Positions 26,914 to 36,192 are shown, counted from the first letter of the stretch. The stretch: 64,000 bases of DNA from Sphingomonas sp. Root720 (GCF_001428605.1 NZ_LMID01000016.1:62001-126000); one strand, 5' to 3'. The notes: a model not told the origin generated them from the sequence alone. Numbers and translations: made by a program.

Positions 26914-27699
26914 TCACGGGGCGGTCGATCCGCCCTGTTTCGGCTTACGGAAGCGGTAGAGGAAAAGATCGGTCCTACCGCGCACTGCGGGATCGAACAC
27001 CAGCTTGGTGTGATCGTCGCCGGGATTGGCGAGCAGCGGGCTTTCCGCCTCCAGCCTGAAGCCGGCCGCCGCGAAGTCGGCCTTCACCACCGCCGGGTCG
27101 ATCCGGTGGAGCTTGTCGACGACGGCGCGGGTATCGCCGGCCGGACCGGCATGATCGATCACGCCCACCACGCCGCCCGGCTTCACCGCCGCGTAGAGTT
27201 GCGCGAGGAAGGCCTGCGGGTCGGTGCGCGGAATGCCGTATTTGGCCGATTCCCAATAGAGGTCGTGATAGTTGAGGCTGATCATCACGACGTCGAAGCG
27301 CCGGTCGCCGGCCGAGAAGGCCTCGAACGGATAGCGCTGGAAGTCGATGTCGGACCGCCGGGCGGTCAACGCCTTCCAGACCTTCTGCTCTTCGGGATCA
27401 TTGTAGAACTGAGCCGGCTCGAACGCCGTGACCTTGCCGCGCGGACCGACCGTATTGGCCATGATCTCCGCCCAGTAACCCGACCCGGTCATGACGTCGG
27501 CGGCGGCCATGCCGGGCTTCAACCCGAGGAAACCGAGCACTTCGGCAGGCTTGCGGCCTGCATCGAGCATGGTCGCATCGGCCGGGCGTCCCGGCGCCGC
27601 CACCGCCTTTTGCAGATAGGCGGGTACCGCGGCGGAGGACGCCGCCGCGAGCAGCAGGGCCGCCCCCGCGAGAGCCGGGAACATCGATCGACAGCGCAT
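26914..27699 (-). CDS. Exported SAM-methyltransferase-like protein
   Basis: A 261-residue protein with an N-terminal signal peptide (RSMFPALAGAALLLAAASSA) and a class I methyltransferase-like fold. The expected motif I appears as MAAADVMTGSGYWAEIMA near residue 65, followed by VTAFEP (acidic end of strand 2) and FDVVMISLNYHD. The family resembles COG4798 predicted methyltransferases, which often carry signal peptides. GGGAGG lies 6 bases before the ATG. Whether it binds SAM outside the cytoplasm is doubtful, so the true activity is uncertain. It is a single gene between a small membrane protein and the divergent hybrid kinase. Confidence 0.8.
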   Translation of the reverse strand: MRCRSMFPALAGAALLLAAASSAAVPAYLQKAVAAPGRPADATMLDAGRKPAEVLGFLGLKPGMAAADVMTGSGYWAEIMANTVGPRGKVTAFEPAQFYNDPEEQKVWKALTARRSDIDFQRYPFEAFSAGDRRFDVVMISLNYHDLYWESAKYGIPRTDPQAFLAQLYAAVKPGGVVGVIDHAGPAGDTRAVVDKLHRIDPAVVKADFAAAGFRLEAESPLLANPGDDHTKLVFDPAVRGRTDLFLYRFRKPKQGGSTAP

Positions 27700-28013
27700 G
27701 GCATCCTCCCTTGTATCGGCGGAAACTGGACCGTTCGGCCCGCGCGCTCAAGCCGCGGCCATGTCGGTCGTCGACCGGGCAAGGCGTTGATCGAAAGCCG
27801 TCGCCGACCATCCCCCTTCCCCGCCGGTCCGATGCGCAGGGCCATGGGAAGTACCGACGCGCGCTGCCGGGCGCGGGAAGAGTTGCCGGAGCTGGTCCAA
27901 AACATTGATCCATTTCAGGATTTGTGCGTTGCCTGTCGATCGAACGGGGGAAACCGGATTATGCGCGGGGCCATTTGCACCCGCATAGTCGTTTCCCGAC
28001 CAGGCAGGGGCGC
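27700..28013. other. Divergent intergenic region before the hybrid kinase
   Basis: No gene is seen in 314 bases. It should hold the promoters of the methyltransferase-like gene and the hybrid kinase. An in-frame extension of the kinase upstream to 27924 is possible but is arginine-rich and not protein-like. No promoter motif was convincing. Confidence 0.4.
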
Positions 28014-30506
28014 ATGGCGGACGGCACGGGCAACATGGCGGGCGAGCAGTGGGAATTGCTCCGGCGCAGCGGCGCGATGGGAGCGGCGATCGCGGACACG
28101 GATTGGTCGGCTTCGCCCCTGGGGCCGCCGGCAGCATGGCCGGCCGCCCTGCGCGCCAACCTGGCCCTGGCACTGGGCGTGCACATGCCGATGTTCATCT
28201 CCTGGGGGCCGGAACGATCGACGGTCTACAATGCCGCCGCCGCCGACCTGATCGGCAACCGCCACCCGGCGAGGCTCGGCGCCCCGATCCACGATGTCCT
28301 CCCCGAGATCGCCCCCCTGGTCGACGAGATCGTCGAAAAGACCGGGCAAGGCGGAACCGTCCTGAAGGAAGGCTATCCGGTCGAGCTGGCCAGCCGGCCA
28401 GGCGAGCGGCATTGGGCCAATATGTCGGCGTCGCCGATCCCCGGCGACGACGGCGAGGTCGAGGGCATCTGCCTGATCTATCGCGACGTGACCGCGCAGA
28501 TCCAGCGCGAACGGGACTCGATCGAAAGCGAACAGCATTACCATGCGCTGTTCGACAGCATGGACGAAGGCTTTTGCGTGATCGAGTTCGTCGACGGACC
28601 GCACGGCCCGCTCAGCGACTATGTCCATATCGAGGCCAATGCGGCCTATACCGCCAATGCCGGCATTCCCGACGTGGTCGGCAAGCGCCTGCGCGAGGTC
28701 GTCGGCGACGAGGCCGAGGAATGGCTTCAGCGCTATGGCGAGGTCCTTCGCACCGGCAAGCCGGTCCGCTTCGAAAAGGAACTGATCGAGACCGGCCGCC
28801 ATCTGAGTCTGTCCGCCTTCCGGCTCGATCCGCCCGAACGGCGGCAGGTGGCCGTGCTGTTCCAGGACATCACCGCGCGGCGGACCGCCGAACTGGAATT
28901 GCTGGAGCTCAACCGAACGCTCGAGGCGCGAGTCGCGGCGGCGCTGGCCGAGCGCAAGATCCTGGCCGACATCGTCGAGGGTACCAATGCCTTCATCCAG
29001 GTTTCCGACATGGATTTCAACTGGTTGGCGATCAATCGCGCCTCGGCGGTCGAGTTCGAACGCATCTACGGCATCCGGCCCAAGGTCGGCGAGAACATGC
29101 TCGACATGCTCGCCGACAAGCCCGAGGCGCAAGCGTCGATCCGCGCGGTGTGGCAGCGGGCGATCGACGGCGAGGAGTTCGTCGAGATCGGCGAATTCGG
29201 CGATCACGACCGCATCCGCCGCTGCTACGAAATGCGCTTCGGCGTGTTGCGCGACGGCGAGGGCACGCAGATCGGCGCCTATCAGTTCGTCTATGACGTC
29301 ACCGAAAGACTGGCTGAACAGGAAAGGCTGCAAGATGCCGAAGATGCGCTCCGCCAAGCCCAGAAGATGGAGGCGGTAGGTCAGCTGACCGGCGGCCTCG
29401 CCCATGACTTCAACAATCTTCTGGCCGGCATCTCGGGTTCCTATGAGATGATCGCGGTGCGGCTGGCGCAGGGACGCAGCAAAGAGATCGAAAAATATCT
29501 GATCGCAGGCCAGGGCGCCGCCCGCCGCGCGGCCGCGCTCACCCATAGGCTGCTGGCGTTTGCCCGGCGCCAGACGCTGGCGCCCAAGGCCATGGTCGTC
29601 AACCGGCTGCTGCCCGACCTGGTCGAACTGGTGCGCCGCACGGTGGGGCCGGCGATCGAGGTCGAGACGATCGCCGCGGCCGGTCTATGGCCGAGCCTCG
29701 TCGATGCCAACCAGCTCGAAAACGCGATTCTGAACCTGTGCATCAACGCGCGCGACGCGATGCCGGACGGCGGCGCGATCACGATCGAGACCGGGAACAA
29801 ATGGATGGACGAGCGCACCGCGCGCGAACGCGGCCTGTTCCCCGGACAATATGTCGCCATCTGCGTCAGCGACACCGGTTCGGGCATCGACAAGACGATC
29901 CTGGACCGCGTCTTCGATCCTTTCTTCACCACCAAGCCGATCGGTGAGGGAACCGGACTGGGCCTGTCGATGGTCTATGGCTTCGCGCGCCAGTCGAACG
30001 GCCATGTGCGCATCTATTCGGAGGTGGACCATGGCACGATGGTCTGCATCTACCTGCCCCGCCATTTCGGGGTGGAGGAGGAACCCGAGGGCGACAGGAC
30101 CGGGGCGGCGGCACTGGCGTCGGAGCAAGCCAATGCGCGGGTCCTCGTCGTCGACGACGAGCCGACGGTGCGCATGCTGGTCGTCGATGCGCTCGCCGAG
30201 CTCGGCTATGCCTGTCTCGAAGCGCCCGACGGCGCGGCGGGACTGCGGATCCTGGAAGCCGACAGCGGGATCGACCTGCTGATCACCGACGTCGGCCTGC
30301 CGGGCGGGCTCAACGGCCGCCAGGTCGCCGAGGCGGCCCGCAAGATGCAGCCCGACCTCAAGATCCTGTTCATCACCGGCTATGCCGAGAATGCCGTGCT
30401 CAACCACGGCCATGTCGAACGCGGCATGGAGGTGCTGACCAAGCCCTTCTCCATCGACGACCTAGCCGGCCGGGTCGACCGGCTGCTCCACCCCGAACGG
30501 CGCTGA
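28014..30506 (+). CDS. Soluble hybrid sensor histidine kinase (PAS-HisKA-HATPase-REC)
   Basis: An 830-residue cytoplasmic sensor with no membrane segment. The N-terminal 430 residues hold about three PAS/GAF-like sensing modules, each ending in sequences such as GICLIYRDVTAQI, VLFQDITARR and QFVYDVTERL. A phosphoacceptor helix follows with GGLAHDFNNLL (His464), then an ATPase domain (NLCINARDAM, DTGSGI, GEGTGLGLSMVYGF) and a C-terminal receiver domain with VLVVDDEP and the acceptor Asp759 in LLITDVGLPGG. The ATG at 28014 was chosen because family sequence starts soon after it. No partner regulator is adjacent. It converges on the LprI-like gene over a shared hairpin. Confidence 0.92.
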   Translation: MADGTGNMAGEQWELLRRSGAMGAAIADTDWSASPLGPPAAWPAALRANLALALGVHMPMFISWGPERSTVYNAAAADLIGNRHPARLGAPIHDVLPEIAPLVDEIVEKTGQGGTVLKEGYPVELASRPGERHWANMSASPIPGDDGEVEGICLIYRDVTAQIQRERDSIESEQHYHALFDSMDEGFCVIEFVDGPHGPLSDYVHIEANAAYTANAGIPDVVGKRLREVVGDEAEEWLQRYGEVLRTGKPVRFEKELIETGRHLSLSAFRLDPPERRQVAVLFQDITARRTAELELLELNRTLEARVAAALAERKILADIVEGTNAFIQVSDMDFNWLAINRASAVEFERIYGIRPKVGENMLDMLADKPEAQASIRAVWQRAIDGEEFVEIGEFGDHDRIRRCYEMRFGVLRDGEGTQIGAYQFVYDVTERLAEQERLQDAEDALRQAQKMEAVGQLTGGLAHDFNNLLAGISGSYEMIAVRLAQGRSKEIEKYLIAGQGAARRAAALTHRLLAFARRQTLAPKAMVVNRLLPDLVELVRRTVGPAIEVETIAAAGLWPSLVDANQLENAILNLCINARDAMPDGGAITIETGNKWMDERTARERGLFPGQYVAICVSDTGSGIDKTILDRVFDPFFTTKPIGEGTGLGLSMVYGFARQSNGHVRIYSEVDHGTMVCIYLPRHFGVEEEPEGDRTGAAALASEQANARVLVVDDEPTVRMLVVDALAELGYACLEAPDGAAGLRILEADSGIDLLITDVGLPGGLNGRQVAEAARKMQPDLKILFITGYAENAVLNHGHVERGMEVLTKPFSIDDLAGRVDRLLHPERR

Positions 30507-30510
30507 CCGG

Positions 30511-30534
30511 CGAAGCGCACCCGCGCGCGCTTCG
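30511..30534. terminator. Bidirectional stem-loop between convergent genes
   Basis: CGAAGCGC (30511-30518) pairs perfectly with GCGCTTCG (30527-30534) across an 8-base loop, between the hybrid kinase stop and the LprI-like stop. There is no strong T-run on either side. Confidence 0.5.
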
Positions 30535-30536
30535 GG

Positions 30537-31247
30537 TCAGTAGAGCTCGAGTTCGTAGCTGCGCAGCGTCTCGTCGAGCAGCCGGTCGTAGCTGCCCTCG
30601 AAGCTGCGGCCGCGGCAGGCGCCAGCCTGGACCACCCGGATCGACAGCGCCTCGGGCAGCAGCCGCAGGGTGCAGCCGTCATCCTTGGCGAGCGGCAGCC
30701 CGTCGGCGTCGCCCATCGTCGACACCATGACCTGGGGACCATCCCACAGGGCGGAGCGATCGCCCTCCAGGGTGACGAGGTTCACCTCCGCCGTCCTGGC
30801 CGGATCATAGAGGCGCACCCGGAAGCCGTTGGCGCGACCGGGATGGAGCAGCAGCTTCATCCCTCCCGCCGAGCGATAGACGCCCGAATGGACATAGGCC
30901 CCGCTCTCGATGTCGTCGACCCGACGGCGCATCGTGTCGCGCAGGCAGGCTGTGTCGCTGAGCACGCAATCGGTCTCGGTCGCGGCGTCGAGCCGCTCGA
31001 TCGCCTGGAAGCTGGTCAGCCACTGCTGCTGGTCGTTCTTCACATAGGATGCGATCGCACCGTCCCACATCGCCAGCGCCCGCGCATAGGCACCAGCGAT
31101 GCGCGCGTCATAGTCGCGCATCGCGGGATCGTCGCAGATCGCCCTTTCGAGCTTCGTCGCGACCCTCGCGCAGTCGATGCCGCCCGCCTCAACCCCCGTG
31201 GCAAGCAGGGCAAGGAGGGTGGCGAGGATCGGAGCCATGGCCTTCAT
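30537..31247 (-). CDS. Secreted LprI/DUF1311 family protein
   Basis: A 236-residue protein. The ATG at 31247 is favoured by GGAGAG about 6 bases upstream and a signal peptide (about residues 1-21, KAMAPILATLLALLATGVEA) that starts there; a 23-codon in-frame extension is discarded. After the signal comes the LprI-type pattern DCARVATKLERAICDDPAMRDYDARI (in parts) and later cysteine pairs (TDCVLSDTACL). LprI proteins in mycobacteria inhibit lysozyme; a periplasmic role in wall protection is possible. The C-terminal half has no recognised family. Confidence 0.75.
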   Translation of the reverse strand: MKAMAPILATLLALLATGVEAGGIDCARVATKLERAICDDPAMRDYDARIAGAYARALAMWDGAIASYVKNDQQQWLTSFQAIERLDAATETDCVLSDTACLRDTMRRRVDDIESGAYVHSGVYRSAGGMKLLLHPGRANGFRVRLYDPARTAEVNLVTLEGDRSALWDGPQVMVSTMGDADGLPLAKDDGCTLRLLPEALSIRVVQAGACRGRSFEGSYDRLLDETLRSYELELY

Positions 31248-31354
31248 TGTCGTCTCTCCGGATGGTGACGACTCGTCATGCCCGCTGCCGCCGCGCGGCG
31301 CGGTGATGAAAAGCACAATGGCTCAAGGACTTGGCCGCGCGCGCCGTCGGTGCC

Positions 31355-31380
31355 GGAACAGGCCCCCGCCACAGATCGTT
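31355..31380 (+). promoter_or_regulatory. EcfG-type general stress promoter for urcA
   Basis: A perfect -35 GGAAC (31355-31359) and -10 CGTT (31377-31380) with a 17-base spacer, matching the known EcfG consensus of alphaproteobacteria. The expected transcription start is near 31387, about 55 bases before the ATG of the UrcA gene. The match is seen; stress control is inferred. Confidence 0.6.
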
Positions 31381-31442
31381 CCTGGGTGCCGGCCGCTGAT
31401 AAACAGAGCCTGTCGGCCGGCCTTTCGAGGAAGGATGCGACA

Positions 31443-31873
31443 ATGATACAATCGATCTCCACCAAAGCCTGCTGCTCGTCGCGGGCGCCGTGCTGCTGGG
31501 CACGTCGGTGCCCGCCTTCGCACAGGATGGCGAAGAACTGGTCGTTACCGGCCGCTACGGCAAGCTGCCCGACAGTGCCCAGAGCGCATCGCACGCGGTC
31601 AGCTATGCAGATCTCGACCTGAGCACCAAGGCAGGCCAGAGCGAATTCCGCCACCGGCTCAAGCTGACGGCCCGCTATCTCTGCGACAAGCTGGGCGAGA
31701 GCGACACCTCCAGCCCGATCGCCCCGTCCTGCCAGGACGCCGCGGTGAAGGATGCCATGGCCCGCGCCGGCACGATCGAGGAAGGCTTCGCGCCGCGTGG
31801 CACCACCTGGGTAGCCTCGTCGCGCTGGCAGGCGCCCTATCCGGCGGATTGGGACAGCCGTTATCCCGATTGA
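31443..31873 (+). CDS. UrcA family protein with apparent frameshift in the signal peptide
   Basis: The downstream frame (from about 31469 to the stop at 31873) encodes LLLVAGAVLLGTSVPAFA and then QDGEELVVTGRYGKLPDS and a YLCDKLGES segment, matching the UrcA family of small secreted proteins. The best start is the ATG at 31443, with GAGGAAGG 8 bases before it, but it opens another frame reading MIQSISTKAC. Joining MIQSISTKA to LLLVAGAVLLG would need one extra C near 31469, so the gene looks broken by a 1-base deletion or contains a sequence error. The only in-frame alternative, GTG at 31490, has no ribosome site and would cut the signal peptide. Intact family members are about 100-150 residues. 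Function of the family is unknown. Confidence 0.65.
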
Positions 31874-32010
31874 GCCGGAGCTCGCCGGCGGACGGGGCCC
31901 CTCGCCCGCCAGCGACCGCCATCCACGCCTGCCGATCAGGGGGCCGATCGCCAGCCCATCTCAACCATATGGCGCTTGATTAGCCGCGCGATCCCCACGA
32001 TGAAGACCGG

Positions 32011-33621
32011 GTGAAGGATCTGGGAAGCTTCGACTATGTGATCGCCGGCGCGGGAACCGCCGGCTGCCTGCTCGCCAATCGCCTCTCCGCTGACCCCACC
32101 AAGCGCGTGCTGGTGCTCGAAGCGGGCGGCACGGATAGCTGGATCTGGTTTCACATCCCGGTCGGCTATCTCTTCGCGATCGGCAATCCGCGCGCCGACT
32201 GGATGTTCGAGACCGCCGAGGAGCCGGGGCTCGGCGGACGCAGGCTCGCTTATCCGCGCGGCAAGGTGATCGGCGGCTGCTCCGCCATCAACGCGATGAT
32301 CTACATGCGCGGCCAGGCCGCCGATTATGACGGCTGGCGCGAGCTGGGGCTGGCCGGCTGGGGATGGGATGATGTCCTTCCCCATTTCCTGCGCCACGAG
32401 GACCATGCGTCGGCGAGCGGCAGCCATCACCGCCGCGGCGGCGAATGGCGCGTCGAGCGTCCGCGCCTCCGCTGGGAGGTCCTCGACGCGGTCCGCGAAG
32501 CAGGCGCGGCGCTGGGCATCGCGCCGGTCGACGATTTCAACGGCGGCGACAATGCCGGTTGCGGCTATTTCCATGTCAACCAGCGCGGCGGCCGGCGGGT
32601 CAGCGCGGCGGGCGCTTTCCTGAAGCCGGCGCTGGGACGGCCCAACCTGCGGCTGGAGACCGGGGTCGAGATCGATCGCATCCTGTTCGACGATCGCCGC
32701 GCGGCCGGCCTCGTCTTCCGGCGCGGCAACGAGCAATGGACGGCGCGCGCGGATGGCGAGGTAATCCTGGCGACCGGCGCGGTCGGCACGCCCAAGCTGC
32801 TCCAGCTGTCGGGAGTCGGAGAGGCGGCGCGGTTGAAGCGGTTGGGCATCGAGCCGGTCCACGACCTTCCCGGGGTCGGCGCCAACCTGCAGGATCATCT
32901 CCAGATCCGCCCGATCTTCAAGGTGCGGGGGGTCCGCACGCTCAACACCGACTATGCCAATCTTCTCCGCCGCGCGGCGATGGGGCTCGAATATGCGCTG
33001 TTCCGGACCGGGCCGCTGACGATGGCGCCCTCGCAGCTCGGCATGTTCGCGCGATCGTCGGATGCCCATGCGAGGCCCAACCTGCAATTTCATTTCCAGC
33101 CGCTGTCGCTCGACGCGTGGGGCACCGGCCTGCACCGGTTCGGCGCCTTCACCGCCAGCGTCTGTAACCTGCGGCCGACCAGCCGGGGCCGGATCGACCT
33201 GGCCGGCGCCGACCCCTCCGCCCCGCCCCGGATCGCACCAGGATATCTGTCGACCGAGGAGGACCGGCGGACCGCGGTCGACTCGCTACGGCTGGCGCGG
33301 AAAATCGCGGCGCAAGCCCCGCTGGCCCGCTACCGGCCGGAAGAGTTCCGGCCGGGCGCCGAGCTCGACAGCGACGAACAGCTCCTCGCCGCGGCGGCCG
33401 AGCTCGGGACGACGATCTTCCACCCGGTCGGAACCGCCGCGATGGGCGGCGACGATGATCCCGGCGCCGTGCTGGACGAGCGGCTGCGCGTCCGGGGCCT
33501 CGACGGCCTGCGGGTCGTCGACGCGTCGGCCATGCCCCGCATCCCGTCGGGCAACACCAGTTCGCCGACGCTGATGATCGCGGAGAAGGGCGCGGCGATG
33601 ATCATCGAGGATCGCCGCTAA
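32011..33621 (+). CDS. GMC-family choline/alcohol dehydrogenase-like oxidoreductase
   Basis: A 536-residue FAD enzyme starting at GTG 32011. It has the FAD-binding motif FDYVIAGAGTAGCLLANRL near the start, the first GMC signature around PRGKVIGGCSAINAMIYMRG (about residues 80-100), the GAVGTPKLLQLSGVG second signature, and the C-terminal FHPVGTAAMG and SGNTSSPTLMIAEKGA regions supplying the catalytic His and Asn. This is the choline dehydrogenase/long-chain alcohol dehydrogenase subgroup; the alcohol substrate is unknown. It differs from the shorter-motif GMC protein in the exopolysaccharide locus. It converges on the sensor kinase with 4 bases between stops. Confidence 0.9.
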   Translation: MKDLGSFDYVIAGAGTAGCLLANRLSADPTKRVLVLEAGGTDSWIWFHIPVGYLFAIGNPRADWMFETAEEPGLGGRRLAYPRGKVIGGCSAINAMIYMRGQAADYDGWRELGLAGWGWDDVLPHFLRHEDHASASGSHHRRGGEWRVERPRLRWEVLDAVREAGAALGIAPVDDFNGGDNAGCGYFHVNQRGGRRVSAAGAFLKPALGRPNLRLETGVEIDRILFDDRRAAGLVFRRGNEQWTARADGEVILATGAVGTPKLLQLSGVGEAARLKRLGIEPVHDLPGVGANLQDHLQIRPIFKVRGVRTLNTDYANLLRRAAMGLEYALFRTGPLTMAPSQLGMFARSSDAHARPNLQFHFQPLSLDAWGTGLHRFGAFTASVCNLRPTSRGRIDLAGADPSAPPRIAPGYLSTEEDRRTAVDSLRLARKIAAQAPLARYRPEEFRPGAELDSDEQLLAAAAELGTTIFHPVGTAAMGGDDDPGAVLDERLRVRGLDGLRVVDASAMPRIPSGNTSSPTLMIAEKGAAMIIEDRR

Positions 33622-33625
33622 TCCG

Positions 33626-34981
33626 TCAGGCCGCCGAGGTGGGGAAGCGCCATTCGACACAGAAGCCTTTGTCGAGATTGACGAATTCCAGCGTCGATCG
33701 GTGCAGTCGCGCGATCGTGTCGACGAGGCTGAGGCCCAGGCCGATACCCGCGCCGGGCCCCTTCCGCGCGCGATAGAAGCGTTCGGTGATGTGCGGGAGA
33801 TCGCCATCCGCTATGCCGGGCCCTGTATCGCGCACCGATATGAGCAGCGCGCCCTTCTCGTCCTGTCCCGAAACCACCACCTCCCCGCCCTCGGGGGTGA
33901 ACTTGATCGCATTGTCGAGCAGGTTGGCGACCGCCTGGAAGACGAGGTCGCGGTCGCAGCGCAGGACCATGCCGGCCTGTACGAAGGTCGACAGCATGAT
34001 GCCGCGCTCGTCGGCTTCGGGCCGGTAGAAATCGGCCACGTCCTCGAGCAGCGCGGTGAGGTCGGACGGCATCAGCGCGATCTCGCGGCTTCCGGTCTCG
34101 AGCCGGGCGATGCGCAACACGGTGTCGAAGATCGCTCCGAGCCTTTCCGCCTCGGCCAGCGCCTCGGCGACCCGCGGCGCATCGCCTTCGCCGGACGCGA
34201 GCGCATCCTCCAGGCTGGCACGCAGGCGGGCGAGCGGGGTGCGCATCTCGTGCGCGACGCTGTCCGAGACCCGTCGCACCGACTCCATCGCATGTTCTAT
34301 CCGGTGGAGCATCGCGTTGAGCGTCTCGGCCAGCCGGTCGAACTCGTCGTCGCTGCCGTCCACCGAGACGCGCTTCGACATGTCCCCGGCCATGACGCTG
34401 CGCGCCGTCGCCGCGACCCGGTCGACCCGCCGGCCGATCGCCCGGCTCATCAGCAGACCGCCGAGCAGCGCCAGCAGCAGCGCCGCCACGGCCACTACCG
34501 AAGCGCCCGAAGCGAGCGCCCTTTCCCGTTCGCTGATATTGTCGATATCGCGTCCGATGATCAGCCGGGCGCCGTCGTCGAAGCGGCGGTCGAGCGCCAG
34601 CGCCTCGAAATCATGCTCGTCGCCATCGACGGAAATGTCGGCCTCGAGCCTGCCCCAGCCCTCGAACACGGTGCGCGGCCAACTCGGCAGGTTTGCGGTG
34701 ACGACCCGGCCCTTCCGGTCGATGAAGGCGTGAAACGCCTTGTAGCGATCCGACGCGGCATCGCGGGCGCGCAGCCGGCGCACCAGTGCCGCTTCGCCGT
34801 CGACGATGTACAGGTTGGCGAGCACGTCCGCCTCGCGCCGCACGACCTGCTCGGCCTGGCGGAGCGGAACGCGCACGACCATGGCGTAATAAGCGCCGAC
34901 CAGCAGCAGCAGCGATCCGACGAACAGCCCCGCATAAGTGAGCGCCAGGCGGAAGGAGAGGCTGGCGAAGAGCTGCCTCAC
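33626..34981 (-). CDS. Membrane sensor histidine kinase (OmpR-partner type)
   Basis: A 451-residue kinase with a first membrane helix (about residues 13-33), a periplasmic sensing part of about 130 residues, and a second helix near residues 160-180 followed by a HAMP segment. The phosphoacceptor region reads SVAHEMRTPLARLRASLEDAL (His near 244), then the ATP-binding motifs LLDNAIKFTPEGG, DTGPGIADGD and GIGLGLSLVD. Its start overlaps the stop of the response regulator (ATGA), giving a classic coupled pair. The PepSY protein upstream is probably part of the same unit. Confidence 0.92.
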   Translation of the reverse strand: MRQLFASLSFRLALTYAGLFVGSLLLLVGAYYAMVVRVPLRQAEQVVRREADVLANLYIVDGEAALVRRLRARDAASDRYKAFHAFIDRKGRVVTANLPSWPRTVFEGWGRLEADISVDGDEHDFEALALDRRFDDGARLIIGRDIDNISERERALASGASVVAVAALLLALLGGLLMSRAIGRRVDRVAATARSVMAGDMSKRVSVDGSDDEFDRLAETLNAMLHRIEHAMESVRRVSDSVAHEMRTPLARLRASLEDALASGEGDAPRVAEALAEAERLGAIFDTVLRIARLETGSREIALMPSDLTALLEDVADFYRPEADERGIMLSTFVQAGMVLRCDRDLVFQAVANLLDNAIKFTPEGGEVVVSGQDEKGALLISVRDTGPGIADGDLPHITERFYRARKGPGAGIGLGLSLVDTIARLHRSTLEFVNLDKGFCVEWRFPTSAA

Positions 34982-35655
34982 GCCACCGGCCGCACCACAT
35001 AGCCGGTGCCGCGCACCGTCTCGATCAGCGGCGCTTCGAAACCGCGATCGAGTTTCTGCCGCAGCCGGCTGACATGCTGGTCGATGATGTTGGTCTGCGG
35101 ATCGAAGGCATAGTCCCAGACATGTTCGAGCAGCATCGAGCGGGTGACGACCCGGCCCACGCTGCGGACCAGATATTCGAGGATGCGGAACTCGCGCTGG
35201 GTGAGGTCTATGCGCCGGCCCGCGCGGGTCACGGTGCGGCCGAGCAGATCGATCACCAGATCCCCGTTCCTGAGCTCGGACGCTTCCGCGAGCGCCGGAC
35301 CGCGCCGGCCCAGCACCTCGACCCGCGCCACCAGCTCGGACAGGGCGAAGGGCTTGGGCAGGTAATCGTCGCCGCCCGCGCGCAGCCCCTTGATCCGTTC
35401 GTCGACGTCGCCGAGCGCGCTGAGGATCAGCACCGGGGTGGTGTCGCCGGTGGCGCGGATCGTGCGGAGGATCTTCAGCCCGTCGACCTGGGGCAGCATG
35501 CGGTCGAGGACGATCACGTCGAATCCCTCGGCAGCGGCCCGGAACAGGCCTTGGCGGCCATCGGTGGCGGTTTCGACGATATGGCCCGCCTCGCGCAGGC
35601 CCTTGTTCACATGGTCGGCGACACGGGGATCATCTTCGATCAGGAGGACGTGCAT
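34978..35655 (-). CDS. OmpR/PhoB-family response regulator
   Basis: A 225-residue regulator: receiver domain (about 1-115) with the acidic pocket IEDD at 6-9 and phospho-acceptor Asp51 in VIVLDRMLP, Lys in YLPKPF, and a C-terminal winged-helix DNA-binding domain with LTQREFRILEYL and the DQHVSRLRQKLDRG recognition region. It is presumably phosphorylated by the overlapping downstream kinase. The PepSY gene lies 30 bases upstream on the same strand. Confidence 0.94.
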   Translation of the reverse strand: MHVLLIEDDPRVADHVNKGLREAGHIVETATDGRQGLFRAAAEGFDVIVLDRMLPQVDGLKILRTIRATGDTTPVLILSALGDVDERIKGLRAGGDDYLPKPFALSELVARVEVLGRRGPALAEASELRNGDLVIDLLGRTVTRAGRRIDLTQREFRILEYLVRSVGRVVTRSMLLEHVWDYAFDPQTNIIDQHVSRLRQKLDRGFEAPLIETVRGTGYVVRPVA

Positions 35656-35685
35656 TCGCCAGCTATAGCCTCCCCCCGCCGCATC

Positions 35686-36192
35686 TCAATCATCATAGGC
35701 CAACGCGATCCGCCGCCCCGTCGAGGCGTCGAGCAGGACCTTGCCGACCCCGGCCGCGGTCGCCAGCTCGATCTCGTAGACGGCGCGACCCTTGCGAATC
35801 TCGAACTCGACCTCCTTGACCTCGCCACGGCTGTGCCGCTCGAGCTCGACGAGATGATCGGCCAGCGCGGTAGCCTTGCCCCCGCTCCGCAGGCGATCCT
35901 TGTCGAACCAGCCGCGCAGCCAGTTCTCCGCCCTGGGCTTCACCGCCGAGACGAGCTTGCCGGTGCGGGCGTCGACGCGCACGCGGTGGAGCAGCTGTCC
36001 GCGCACGAGGTCGATCTCATAGACCAGCCGGCCGCCGCTGGTCTCCAGCTCGCCCTCGATCGCACGCGCCGACAGGCTGCGCTCCGCCAAGCCGATCGCC
36101 CGGGTCAGACCGATCAGGTCCTGCGCCGTGGCAGGCACCGCCATGACCGCCAGCGCCGCTCCAGCAACGACGCAGAGCAACCGTCGAAACAT
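35686..36192 (-). CDS. Periplasmic PepSY-domain protein
   Basis: A 168-residue exported protein. Three ATG codons follow one another; the last (36192) has AAGGAG at the right distance of 6 bases. A signal peptide (FRRLLCVVAGAALAVMAVPATA) precedes two PepSY-like repeats: one ending GGRLVYEIDLVRGQLLHRVRVDARTGKLV (in parts) and one ending GRAVYEIELATAAGVGKVLLDASTG (in parts). PepSY proteins with a downstream response regulator and kinase are often sensor or inhibitor partners at the periplasmic face. It starts the PepSY/regulator/kinase unit. Confidence 0.85.
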   Translation of the reverse strand: MFRRLLCVVAGAALAVMAVPATAQDLIGLTRAIGLAERSLSARAIEGELETSGGRLVYEIDLVRGQLLHRVRVDARTGKLVSAVKPRAENWLRGWFDKDRLRSGGKATALADHLVELERHSRGEVKEVEFEIRKGRAVYEIELATAAGVGKVLLDASTGRRIALAYDD

